From NCBI RefSeq assembly GCF_012273895.1, contig NC_052106.1, forward strand, positions 7,874,001-7,938,000: DNA of 64,000 nucleotides, in the 5' to 3' direction. Below are positions 46,021 to 56,376 of this stretch, piece by piece. Positions within the stretch are counted from its first letter, which is position 1. The number at the start of each line of letters is the position of its first letter. The stretch is from Zerene cesonia. Lineage: Eukaryota; Arthropoda; Insecta; Lepidoptera; Pieridae. The position numbers and the translations under genes were made by a program. Below the pieces are notes generated by a model. It saw nothing but the letters and a program-made list of their open reading frames with translations, did not search any database and was not told the DNA's origin.

Positions 46021-47271
46021 ACTAAATGATTGACCAGACCAAATAAGATGATTAAACATTTAAATTTTGTTAGCATATAATAGATATATAATAGATAGTA
46101 GAGCATTGAAACTGATTTTTGGGCAATCGCCCTTTAATGCAGTTTGTATAAAACATAGTTATATATATATATGTATTTTAAAGCTTAACTTTCATATCAG
46201 TTCAACCGTGAGAATACTATACGCGAGGTTGCGGAAAGAAACCATATCGGAATCAATTTATTTGTATGAGATTGACTCAACCAAACACACACTTCTTTAT
46301 GCAATCCGTTATGTACACCACCACCATTTATGGATACAGTTACTAAGATAAAGTGATTCAGATATGAAAAAAATCTTTGCAAAATATAATAATATTCATA
46401 TTTGCTTAAATCTATTTATATCTGATCGCAATATGCCTAGGGCCGAGCCTATTTAATCCAAGAGGATTCTGATTCAATCACTAGCTTATATACCCAGACG
46501 ATTTTTATATTCGCTTAATAAGATATTCCATATTGATTTTGGCAATTTTGATCTTTTCATTTTTATACAATTTTTGTAATAAAAACTCGTTTCAAAATAA
46601 GCTCTAGGATCATGTAGCGTGACCTTTAGCGTCTATGCCTAAATATCCTTAATTACCTTATACAGAATAGTTGAAGTAATTCGCTATTCCCGAGATAAGA
46701 TATCTGTCTTGGCTTACTGAAGATTGAGTGCTCTTAGCATTAAGTGTGGAGCAATTTGAGCCACTTCAAAGCGGTCTTGATTAACTTTTGGTCCTTCGAG
46801 CCTATCTTAAATCTCAAATGCTATAAACGTAAATTGGGCTGTTCCTTATTATGTTTTAATGACGTTTTTGTAACGAATAGGTCCAGTGGTAACCAGTGGA
46901 TTGGGTTACAGCTTCGTATCCGATTTTGAAAAGGTCCAGGGTCCACCTGTACTTGTAGGATGTTACATGTATTGAGAGAAATGTTAGTGAACAAAATGTG
47001 AAATTGGGTAAAAATAGCCATTGTTATTATAAGCGAAAGCGAAGCCTTATTAAATTCTCTTATTATTATAAGCCTTGCGTACATATAGAGTGAATATTTA
47101 TTTTAATTCTTCCCGCAATAGTAACATTGTTATTTTGAGAAATGTTATATGTATGTATAGGTATCTACGTATTCATAATTAACGCTATTGAAACTAGGAT
47201 GAACTATGCCCCGAGAAAATTTTTGTTTTTAGGCAGTATAAGTATTTGTTATTAACTAATTTATCTAGCTA
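46021..47271. other. AT-rich stretch, nothing recognised
   Basis: No exon. The part 46860-46935 (CCAGTGGTAACCAGTGGATT) looks weakly tRNA-SINE-like but lacks a B box. Confidence 0.45.
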
Positions 47272-47569
47272 ATGCTACATAAAAAACGCTGTAGAGTTTG
47301 TTTGTTTGTTTCAATGTGCATACGCACACCTGAGGAACTACTGGGCCGTTTTCAAAAATTCTTACTTTGTTGGATATGTACTTCATCCCTGACTAGTCCT
47401 TTAAATGTATCACAGATAAGGCGGGACAAACTAAGAATTTATAATCGGTTCACAATTGCCAAACATAACGTTAAATATACACTGAAAAAATATATTGTTA
47501 TTGTGGGAGTCGAGCACGCTTCGGCACGAATTGGGCCAGCTCGCACCGGGGAAGTACCACACCCCCACA
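47272..47569 (+). mobile_element. Helitron-like element cut by a SINE-like element that runs into a gap
   Basis: 47276-47420 shows the 'AACTACTGG' Helitron 5' type (GCTGTAGAGTTTGTTTG, CTGAGGAACTACTGGGCCGT). At 47503 the poly(A) SINE-like element begins (GTGGGAGTCGAGCACGCTTC) and is lost after ACCACACCCCCACA where the gap starts. Frames extending through the gap are artefacts. Confidence 0.6.
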
Positions 47570-48569
47570 NNNNNNNNNNNNNNNNNNNNNNNNNNNNNNN
47601 NNNNNNNNNNNNNNNNNNNNNNNNNNNNNNNNNNNNNNNNNNNNNNNNNNNNNNNNNNNNNNNNNNNNNNNNNNNNNNNNNNNNNNNNNNNNNNNNNNNN
47701 NNNNNNNNNNNNNNNNNNNNNNNNNNNNNNNNNNNNNNNNNNNNNNNNNNNNNNNNNNNNNNNNNNNNNNNNNNNNNNNNNNNNNNNNNNNNNNNNNNNN
47801 NNNNNNNNNNNNNNNNNNNNNNNNNNNNNNNNNNNNNNNNNNNNNNNNNNNNNNNNNNNNNNNNNNNNNNNNNNNNNNNNNNNNNNNNNNNNNNNNNNNN
47901 NNNNNNNNNNNNNNNNNNNNNNNNNNNNNNNNNNNNNNNNNNNNNNNNNNNNNNNNNNNNNNNNNNNNNNNNNNNNNNNNNNNNNNNNNNNNNNNNNNNN
48001 NNNNNNNNNNNNNNNNNNNNNNNNNNNNNNNNNNNNNNNNNNNNNNNNNNNNNNNNNNNNNNNNNNNNNNNNNNNNNNNNNNNNNNNNNNNNNNNNNNNN
48101 NNNNNNNNNNNNNNNNNNNNNNNNNNNNNNNNNNNNNNNNNNNNNNNNNNNNNNNNNNNNNNNNNNNNNNNNNNNNNNNNNNNNNNNNNNNNNNNNNNNN
48201 NNNNNNNNNNNNNNNNNNNNNNNNNNNNNNNNNNNNNNNNNNNNNNNNNNNNNNNNNNNNNNNNNNNNNNNNNNNNNNNNNNNNNNNNNNNNNNNNNNNN
48301 NNNNNNNNNNNNNNNNNNNNNNNNNNNNNNNNNNNNNNNNNNNNNNNNNNNNNNNNNNNNNNNNNNNNNNNNNNNNNNNNNNNNNNNNNNNNNNNNNNNN
48401 NNNNNNNNNNNNNNNNNNNNNNNNNNNNNNNNNNNNNNNNNNNNNNNNNNNNNNNNNNNNNNNNNNNNNNNNNNNNNNNNNNNNNNNNNNNNNNNNNNNN
48501 NNNNNNNNNNNNNNNNNNNNNNNNNNNNNNNNNNNNNNNNNNNNNNNNNNNNNNNNNNNNNNNNNNNNN
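47570..48569. other. Assembly gap, exactly 1000 N
   Basis: Placeholder gap opening inside a SINE-like element. Confidence 0.99.
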
Positions 48570-48709
48570 GAATGTATAAAACTTTAAACGGCGATTACCA
48601 AAACAATTAAATTTTGACTTATTGCGTTTTAATATTAAACGTGCGATCTATTTTTCATACCCCTAAATTATAAGAGTAAGGCAGAACAGCGTTTGCCGGG
48701 TGCAGCTAG
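48570..48709 (+). mobile_element. Helitron-like 3' end
   Basis: Directly after the gap, GCGATCTATTTTTCATACCC CTAAATTATAAGAGTAAGGC leads to GCGTTTGCCGGGTGCAGCTAG/T. The same order forms the 3' half of the element at 52129-52307. Confidence 0.6.
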
Positions 48710-48954
48710 TATTAAATAAAATTAGGGAATTTTATTTCTTGCTTTTTAATAATATATATTGTGTATAACATAAAATGTATTTGCTTGTTTGTTAACCAAG
48801 TGAAAATTGTGCTTCTAAATTGAACAAACTCTGCTGAAAATTATACAACATACACAATTTAAAAGTGCTAGGATGTCTGAACTGTTTCTGGTATACAAAT
48901 CTGGACTTCAGTTCCGTATTATTTTAGTTTTAGATTACTTGAGTACTATTCATT

Positions 48955-49120
48955 ACAGTTGCGACTTTTTCAATCGACTTCGAAAAAAGCAAGAGGTTTT
49001 ACAATTCGATTGTATTAGTAACCTCATAAATATTTACTGGATGAATCTATTCGACTGTTTTTTTTTTCAATGCGTCCAGATAGTCCCATTTACGTTTGAT
49101 CTAGTTCTGACAATTTGAAT
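48955..49120 (+). repeat. Interspersed repeat, plus-strand copy of the 26578 family
   Basis: CAATCGACTTCGAAAAAAGC AAGAGGTTTTACAATTCGAT, and TTGATCTAGTTCTGACAATT TG. A fragment of a SINE tail lies at 49186-49240 (CATCAGCCCATATACGTATT GGGACAC), minus strand. Confidence 0.5.
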
Positions 49121-49688
49121 GTGGATTAGTTTTTGTAATAAACAGTTATTGCTACATATTCCTTATAAAAATAGACTTTGCAAACATCATCAGCCCATAT
49201 ACGTATTGGGACACTATTGGGACACGCGCCTCCTTTTAAACTTACATTACAATATCCAGTTATTCAACCAATCAATAATTTATATTTTATTTTTTAAATT
49301 GTAAGAAGCTTATAACTTGCAACACACTTATAAAATGTGACCTGTCATGTCCATAATACAACGATTTACGACGCTTCTTATTCGCGAAAGCCGATTTTTC
49401 TTAAAAGCAAAGCCAACGTTTCCATTGAATTTGTTACTTAAATATATGAAAGCGGTTTAAACTCGGGCATATTTTAAAGCAATTTTGCGAAAATATGCGC
49501 TTTATTTAAATGAAAGTTTATTCAAATAAATGACTTCAAATGATCGTTGAAGGGTTTGAAATATTTTACAAATTATTTACATCTAGACTTCATATGCGTG
49601 TTGATATTATATGCAATAGTGTTTTATTTGAATAAAAGCATTATTCACAACCATAATTTTTGTAAGAAAAGTAATAAAGAGCATTAGA

Positions 49689-49886
49689 TGTTTTTTACGT
49701 CATAGCGGGCAACTGAGCTGGTGGTTCGCCTGATGGTAAACGATCACATCCGCCCATGAACATTCACAAAGGCTCAGACCACTGAGAATGCGCTGCCCGC
49801 TTTTATGGGATAAGGAATAAGGAAAAGATTGATGACTGAAAAGAAGGTATGGACTGGGAAGGGTGAGGAGAAGGAAATAGATCTCT
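49689..49886 (-). mobile_element. Poly(A) SINE-like element, subfamily A, 5' truncated, minus strand
   Basis: It runs from TTTTTTACGTCATAGCGGGC (tail, reversed) to GGACTGGGAAGGGTGAGGAG AAGGAAATAGA. The 5' ~110 bases of the full-length family are missing. Confidence 0.8.
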
Positions 49887-50514
49887 TATAAACCTGTCCA
49901 TTGAATAGATCTTATCTAACCTTTCTGTACGTTTACTCCTAATCTACACAGCTGCACCGATTTTCACACAACATCCACTGGCAGATAGCGACTTCAAAAG
50001 ACTACCCAATCCTTTATTTTGAAACCATTACGGATTACATAAAACGCATCAGTCAACGAAACAAATTGCGGTCGCGCATAAAAAAAAACATAAACAATAA
50101 GGAAATAACACACTATGCCATTTCCTGCAAGTCTCTCGGCAAAAACATTTTCTATGCGGAAAATAAACGAGTAACTAATGGTGGTTGTACGAGGAAATTG
50201 CTCGCGAAATATAATATTCATAATGTTTAGTTTACCAACAATTCCGTTGCCCAAACGTTGGAGCGGTAAATATTTGGGCGGCTCGGACTAACTTGTGCAC
50301 AGGATTTACTGGAAAATAATAGTGGCTGCTTGACTTCTGCGGAAATTTTTAGGGCGGTTAAGATCGAGTTAAAAAATTTTTTGAAACAATATGGTCGGTA
50401 TCATTATGTATTACCTATATTCACATAATAATTACTCTAATCGATGGAAGAAGTGAATATATGTTTTGTTCGTGAATTTATTATTAATCTAATCCTATCC
50501 CTAATATAATATAA
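49887..50514. other. Apparently single-copy intron stretch
   Basis: It contains an 86-codon minus frame (49994-50254) without recognisable motifs. No shared repeat blocks. Confidence 0.4.
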
Positions 50515-50582
50515 CTAGCTGGTGCGCGGTGCGCGGGCTGCAAGCAGCCCGCGTGGATTTTTGCGTGGACCAGTATTATCAA
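50515..50582. mobile_element. CTAG-type element edge, reversed, running into a gap
   Basis: CTAGCTGGTGCGCGGTGCGC GGGCTGCAAGCAGCCCGCG contains a 10-bp inverted repeat (GCGGGCTG/CAGCCCGC) next to CTAG, which suggests a reversed Helitron 3' hairpin. The rest is in the gap. Confidence 0.45.
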
Positions 50583-51582
50583 NNNNNNNNNNNNNNNNNN
50601 NNNNNNNNNNNNNNNNNNNNNNNNNNNNNNNNNNNNNNNNNNNNNNNNNNNNNNNNNNNNNNNNNNNNNNNNNNNNNNNNNNNNNNNNNNNNNNNNNNNN
50701 NNNNNNNNNNNNNNNNNNNNNNNNNNNNNNNNNNNNNNNNNNNNNNNNNNNNNNNNNNNNNNNNNNNNNNNNNNNNNNNNNNNNNNNNNNNNNNNNNNNN
50801 NNNNNNNNNNNNNNNNNNNNNNNNNNNNNNNNNNNNNNNNNNNNNNNNNNNNNNNNNNNNNNNNNNNNNNNNNNNNNNNNNNNNNNNNNNNNNNNNNNNN
50901 NNNNNNNNNNNNNNNNNNNNNNNNNNNNNNNNNNNNNNNNNNNNNNNNNNNNNNNNNNNNNNNNNNNNNNNNNNNNNNNNNNNNNNNNNNNNNNNNNNNN
51001 NNNNNNNNNNNNNNNNNNNNNNNNNNNNNNNNNNNNNNNNNNNNNNNNNNNNNNNNNNNNNNNNNNNNNNNNNNNNNNNNNNNNNNNNNNNNNNNNNNNN
51101 NNNNNNNNNNNNNNNNNNNNNNNNNNNNNNNNNNNNNNNNNNNNNNNNNNNNNNNNNNNNNNNNNNNNNNNNNNNNNNNNNNNNNNNNNNNNNNNNNNNN
51201 NNNNNNNNNNNNNNNNNNNNNNNNNNNNNNNNNNNNNNNNNNNNNNNNNNNNNNNNNNNNNNNNNNNNNNNNNNNNNNNNNNNNNNNNNNNNNNNNNNNN
51301 NNNNNNNNNNNNNNNNNNNNNNNNNNNNNNNNNNNNNNNNNNNNNNNNNNNNNNNNNNNNNNNNNNNNNNNNNNNNNNNNNNNNNNNNNNNNNNNNNNNN
51401 NNNNNNNNNNNNNNNNNNNNNNNNNNNNNNNNNNNNNNNNNNNNNNNNNNNNNNNNNNNNNNNNNNNNNNNNNNNNNNNNNNNNNNNNNNNNNNNNNNNN
51501 NNNNNNNNNNNNNNNNNNNNNNNNNNNNNNNNNNNNNNNNNNNNNNNNNNNNNNNNNNNNNNNNNNNNNNNNNNNNNNNNNN
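50583..51582. other. Assembly gap, exactly 1000 N
   Basis: Placeholder gap about 300 bp upstream of a channel exon. It could hide repeat sequence but the left edge is a TE end. Confidence 0.99.
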
Positions 51583-51654
51583 TCTCCACTTTTCGCCCGG
51601 TTTCCGAGAAAAGCGATGTCAGTCAGTCAGTGGGTGTGTAGCTTTATATAGTAT

Positions 51655-51795
51655 AATATGTAATATTATTAACACGGGAGTTTGTGAAGATAGATGTATG
51701 TTTGTTACACTCTCACGCGAAAACAACTAAACGGATTCTCATGATTCTTGGCAGTGATGTAGCTTATGCTCTAGAGTAATACACGAAAAGTTGCC
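51655..51795 (+). mobile_element. Helitron-like 5' half, close upstream of a channel exon
   Basis: TATGTAATATTATTAACACG GGAGTTTGTGAAG, GTTTGTTACACTCTCACGCG AAAACAACTAAACGG. The 3' terminus is not visible. It ends about 85 bp before the exon at 51880. Confidence 0.5.
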
Positions 51796-51879
51796 AAACC
51801 ACCCCAATATGATCATGGCCCTGGGTCACTGTAACCGACCCAACACTGTAGCCTATAACTCACACTAAACCTGTTCCAG

Positions 51880-52101
51880 GTGATATCGGCTGCATCAGTG
51901 TTCTTCATCTGCGTGTCAGTGCTCTGCTTCTGCCTGAAGACGCACCCTGACCTGCGGGTGCCAGAACCCTTCGAAATGGAGAACTTCACGCTCAACGGCA
52001 CCTTCCTCTGGGAGGAGAACGACCAGCCCCATGTCGCGTTCTTCTACATCGAGCTGGTCTGCAACGTCTGGTTCACCATAGAACTGCTTGTTAGATCAGT
52101 G
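51880..52101 (+). CDS. Shaw: Shaw-type K+ channel, internal exon (S1, S1-S2 loop, S2)
   Basis: A 222-nt exon of 74 codons in phase 0, between CTGTTCCAG (with a CTAAAC branch-site candidate about 12 nt upstream) and GTGAGT. S1 is residues 1-19 (VISAASVFFICVSVLCFCLK), ending in FCLKTHP as in Kv3-class channels. The extracellular S1-S2 loop has two N-glycosylation sequons, NFT (35) and NGT (39). S2 is about residues 52-71, with WFTIE: Phe65 and Glu68 match the conserved charge-transfer pair of the voltage sensor. It ends LLVRSV. The next expected exon would carry S2-S3 onward and is not seen before the window ends. The loop lacks the long insert I associate with Drosophila Shaw, so a Shaw-like paralogue remains possible. 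Confidence 0.93.
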
Positions 52102-52128
52102 GTGAGTTGATATGGCCAGCTATTGTGT

Positions 52129-52307
52129 ATATATATAAAATTCTCGTGTCGCAATGTTATCTACCATACTCCTCCGAAACGGCTGGACCGATTCTCATTA
52201 AATTTTGTGTGCATATCGGATAGATCTGACAATCTGCCAACGTCTATTTTTCATAATCCTCATTGATACGAGTAAGGCACAACAGCGTTTGCCGGTTCAT
52301 CAGCTAG
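52129..52307 (+). mobile_element. Helitron-like element just after the exon donor
   Basis: TATATAAAATTCTCGTGTCG, CTCCTCCGAAACGGCTGGAC CGATTCTCATT and the end GCGTTTGCCGGTTCATCAGC TAG/T (52304-52307 = CTAG). It begins 27 bp downstream of the exon end at 52101. Confidence 0.65.
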
Positions 52308-52789
52308 TTATACATGTATTTTTTTTATAGATTCTTAATAAGCTAGTAAGAAAAGGGTTTCAAACAGGATCAAGACAAGTGGTTGAATAGCATGTAGCAG
52401 TGCTAGAGTTTGCTTGGGCTACACAATCACCAGCAATACATACACACTAGCAACATCGGATGGGATAGGGGGTTCCCATTCCAGATAAAAATATGAAGGA
52501 CTTAATCAGTGATATAGATATAGTAGTATTCGTAGATATAGTATATACGAGATATATATTATACTTCTAACGAATTTCTTTAATTGGACCAATACTTTTA
52601 ACAACGATTGGACACGTTCCGTGGTTGTTCAATACGGTATATATTTACCTATGCAGTATTAAGGAAATTCTCAAAAATTAATTGAAATACTTAAATGGTA
52701 GCTAGAAAACATTAACATCACTTATTATGGACCAACTTTTAGCAATATCCTCATTTGAGAATCAATTGCCTACTCATTATTTTTCATGT

Positions 52790-52990
52790 TTTTTTTCTTT
52801 ATGTCATAGCGGGCAGCTGAGCTGGTGGTTCGCCTGATGGTAAGCGATCACCACCGCCCATAAACATTCGCAAAGGTAGTACCTCCGTGAATGCGCTGCC
52901 CGCTTCTATGGGGTAAGGGAAAGGAAAGGATTAACGACTGGAAAGAAGGAATGGACTAGGACGGGTGAGGAAAAGGAAACGGGCCTCCAT
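52790..52990 (-). mobile_element. Poly(A) SINE-like element, subfamily A, 5' truncated, minus strand
   Basis: It runs from TTTTTTTCTTTATGTCATAG CGGGCAGC (tail and 3' end, reversed) to GAAACGGGCCTCC, where it stops. The 5' ~110 bases are missing. Confidence 0.85.
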
Positions 52991-53027
52991 ACTATCGATT
53001 TAACAAACCTTCACAAGAAAAAATTTG

Positions 53028-53160
53028 ATCACGAGGCAGGATTCGAACCTGCGTTTCTTGCCTAACCGTAGCAACGCCTAGCCTCGGCCACCCGTGATCC
53101 TGCCACAGTAATCGAATTTCTTCTACTCTTTCGGTTTCATGTACCTAAGGGGCACCCCAC
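53028..53160 (-). repeat. tRNA-like cloverleaf unit and its SINE flank, minus strand
   Basis: On the minus strand ATCACGG pairs with TCGTGAT (7-bp acceptor). A short GCC/GGC D stem, a TTGCT/GGCAA anticodon stem with 7-nt loop ACGGTTA, and a perfect T-arm GCAGG-TTCGAAT-CCTGC follow (53098 to 53028, 71 nt). Loop position 33 is C and not the invariant U, so a working tRNA is unlikely. The adjoining sequence at 53099-53160 (AAATTCGATTACTGTGGCAG-like, GAAACCGAAAGAG) also accompanies the copy at 17905. Confidence 0.65.
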
Positions 53161-53199
53161 GCCATCTATTGATCTATGATTAAGAAGCATCAAAACCAA

Positions 53200-53290
53200 T
53201 ACAATTTTTTTTTTCTATTCTTTCAAAAATTTCTCATTTATAAAGCATTCCAATGCTATAAAACTAAAAATTAAACCTTCACAATTCCAA
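53200..53290 (+). repeat. 'TATAAAGCATTCCAATGCTA' repeat block
   Basis: TTCTTTCAAAAATTTCTCAT TTATAAAGCATTCCAATGCT ATAAAACTAAAAATTAAACC recurs at 37440-37485 and 23045-23095. It contains a short inverted repeat AGCATTCCAATGCT. The class is unknown. Confidence 0.5.
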
Positions 53291-54212
53291 CTGTCATTTC
53301 CAAAACTAGAACTTCTCGGAGAACATCTTTATTGAATGCTTTCACGTTTATTATTTCATCTAATAACCCCATTGCTTCACCATCAGATCTCTATAACAAG
53401 CCTATTCATCCCGTTGAACTGTCAGGCACTATTTCCTGGGCGCATTCAAAGAAATCGGATTCCAATTTGTCGTGGAATAGGGTTCGAGTGTCAACAGCTC
53501 TCACGCGTGCTCGGTTTACCAAGTTGAACAAATTGAATGAATATACTGATATTCTGTGAACAAGTATTTGAACTTAGAAAAATATCGTAAGCACCAGACA
53601 AAGGTGACTGATTTGGGTTAAAATTATTGGATATTGAGAAGGAACATCTATATTACATGTTTAAAAGCGTGTGTGTACGAGTTTTTTTGGTCAATATGAC
53701 CTAAATTACAAGGGGGATACAATTGATAAAAATTTAGTTTTGATATGGATTTTTACAAAATGCGTCCTGCGTGTAATATACAAGTTTTGAAATAACGGAC
53801 AAATAAATAAGGAAGTAAATAATAAAAACAAGTTAAGATAGGTAAACACAGGAACATTTGTAAATAACGTATTTCAGAAATCGCAGAATAAAGTTTAAAC
53901 TGGATAAATTTCCGTCCACAACCACGTTTTTGATAAAACGCAAAAAAGTTTCAAAGCGATTGAAGTGTAGGGAAAAAAGTAAGCATTTTATAGGTCTCCT
54001 GTTTACCCCTGCGGCCTTTGTTGCAATGTCCTTTGAAGCTTGCCTTTTTAGCAGATACCCTAACGAATAGGAAGTAATAGCTTTTAACGCATTTTTACGG
54101 GTTTTCTTTCATTACACGTAAAAACTCGTAACATTCCTAAAAACTCGAGTCTGTTGAAATTATGAGAGTCAAAATTCTTCAATGTCTTTTCACATTCATG
54201 ACTTATATAATA
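53291..54212. other. Intron stretch, nothing recognised
   Basis: Two overlapping 63- and 75-codon frames at 53332-53559 lack motifs expected of the next channel exon (S2-S3). No other feature seen. Confidence 0.45.
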
Positions 54213-54420
54213 GGAGGAGGTTCTCAATTCGACTGCATTTTTTGTTTCTGTTACCTTACTTACGACACGGTGAACCGATTGTGATGTTCCTGTGTTATTT
54301 TAAAGGTACCAGTAACTTTCGAGTGTCATTTAAAATTGAACTAGTTCCGCAAATTTGAGTAAATTCTAGCACATTAAGTCTCTTAAAGTTTCATTGTTGT
54401 ATTTAAATGATAAAGAATCT
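54213..54420 (+). repeat. Interspersed repeat, plus-strand copy of the 26578 family
   Basis: GGAGGAGGTTCTCAATTCGA CTGCATTTTTTGTTTCTGTT ACC, and GTGAACCGATTGTGATG. The class is unresolved. Confidence 0.5.
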
Positions 54421-54886
54421 AATCTAATACCAGTTCCCTTACCACCCGAGAACAATCTTCACACACTCAAAGTTTCCCATAAACCGGTAACCAATAATTC
54501 AAATTGACAAGTGCCTCGATAACAAGTCTCAAACTGTTCACATTACATCATAACATGCGGTGGGAACCAATAACATGAAGTTTTTATTACCTGATTTGTT
54601 GGCGGACTTCCAAAAGCTGGCTAAAAAGCCAATCTTCGGAAATCTCTTTATATTTGGACGGCGGCCCGTTTAATAAGATTTAAATGTAACGCGAAGGTGT
54701 AAACGAAATATTGATTGACTTTGCGAGTAATTTATATGGTTTCATATATAGATTTTAATTTCTCTAATATTAAATTCATAATTACCATAATAATTAGGAG
54801 TAATTTACATATACGTGTAGGGCTGTTGGTTTTCTTCTTAAACACACAAAATTTACACACGCTCATTCCAATAGGCATATCTAAAC

Positions 54887-55089
54887 ATAACAAGTAATGT
54901 TTAGAAATTAAAAACTTTTTAACAGATTTTAAACGCGATTCATTCATTATATTACACAGCTCGCTCGCTGTAAAGTGTTTGAAACTTCGGGTAAATAATA
55001 TAATGAAAAATCCGTTAAAAAGTTTTTAATTTCTAAATATATAATACTCGCGTGAAATTAAACACAAGAAAATACTATAACAAATAATG
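54887..55089 (-). mobile_element. 'CGAAACGTCGGG' element with 13-bp TSD (copy 4), foldback form
   Basis: The element is 54900-55076, read on the minus strand from AGTATTTTCTTGTGTTTAAT to TTTTTAATTTCTAA. The duplication is ATAACAAGTAATG (54887-54899) and ATAACAAATAATG (55077-55089), one mismatch. Two inverted arms (TTTAGAAATTAAAAACTTTT and its reverse at 55018-55037) flank a short centre with GCTCGCTCGCTGTAAAGTG and TTTGAAACTTCGGG, a mutated form of the family motif. Confidence 0.8.
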
Positions 55090-56189
55090 CTTAGAAAATG
55101 CAGCACTGAGAAATCAGTAGTTATGCAGACGTTTTCAATAGTTTTTCGGTGTTTTCTAAATATAACTACATACAAATTGCTATTCCCGCATAACTATCAA
55201 GACGAGCTTAAATGCTTTGGGTGCTTCTTATTCTTCACGTATTTTTTATATATTTCATATAAGCTTTTGCCTGCCGCTTCGCACGCGTTAAATTTGGAGT
55301 AGTTTGATATATGTTATACATTTGAACCTTCCTCTTGAACCACTCTGTGAAAAAATCCCATCAAAATACGTTGCGTAGTTTTAAAGATTTAAACATACAG
55401 AGAATCCGACTTCGTTTTATGCTAAGTAGTGGTTATTCACTCAATTTGGCAATCCAATTGCATAAGGCGAACAATTATTAATGAACGTATTTAGTCGCTC
55501 AATATTAGCTCCTCTGCCAACTGTCAATAAAAATAAAAAAACTAACAATGACATTTCACAAGCGGTGAAATGGTTTTTATACAAATACATTGCATAAAAT
55601 TCTCGCTGCGTTCAACGACCAATCGATAACTCTTGATATTCACAATTTTAATTGCATAACAGTCTTTCATTAACATATTAAACGTTGCTTTAAACGCTGT
55701 TAAAATATATTGAAAAAGCTCTCATATTTTCTCTTCGGCGCGCTTCAATGCCGCGTTTATATCGCTATAATTAAATACGGCCGTTAGGAATGATTAAAAA
55801 TTAATTACTTTGGTATTCTGTGGTGTTGGGTGAAGGGTTGGTTTGGAGTAATTTAATTTTTTCGCGGTTCTGTATGCACGAGTTATGGCCTAAATTGTAG
55901 GTCACATTTCGAATAGAGTTCTGTTTTTTTTTTACAATTATGAGTTGCAATTTGTGGCCAAGTTAATTATATTTCAGTTTTATTTGTAAGCAATATACCT
56001 CTAAGTATATTATAATATACTTATTTTGATAGTGATAGAAATGCAAGAAAAAATAAGACAAAAAATGCTTTCATATACAATCTGGCACTATCCCATAATT
56101 TTTCTCTGAACATTCACAGATTCCGAGAAAAACACCCACATGCTTAAAATATTATATCTTTTATATTTTTTTGTTATGATGTCGCCTGT
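55090..56189. other. AT-rich stretch with one short-element remnant
   Basis: 55260-55440 carries a short-repeat line (CAAAATACGTTGCGTAGTTT TAAAGATTTAAACATACAGA) that recurs at 56225-56320. Elsewhere nothing recognised. Confidence 0.45.
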
Positions 56190-56320
56190 TGCTAATCTTG
56201 AACCTCCATAAACGCCCAAAAACCCCATCAAAATTCGTTGTATAGTTTTATAGATTTAAGCATAGATGGAGACATATGGACAGACAGAGAAACTTGTTTT
56301 ATTTAACTATGTAGTGATTA
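56190..56320 (+). repeat. Second copy of the 'ATTCGTTGTATAGTTTTATA' repeat
   Basis: AACCCCATCAAAATTCGTTG TATAGTTTTATAGATTTAAG CATAGATGGAGAC and TAACTATGTAGTGATT. The class is unresolved. Confidence 0.5.
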
Positions 56321-56376
56321 GTGAAGATAAATATAAACTAGCCGTTTAAACAAAAATGACATAATTAAATTTTATA

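Noticed and set aside
46860..46935. tRNA-like element CCAGTGGTAACCAGTGG
   Set aside because: No B box at the right distance and no stems.
53332..53559. Possible next channel exon downstream of S2
   Set aside because: The 63- and 75-codon frames have none of the expected S2-S3/S4 residues (for example no regularly spaced Arg pattern) and no suitable splice frame.
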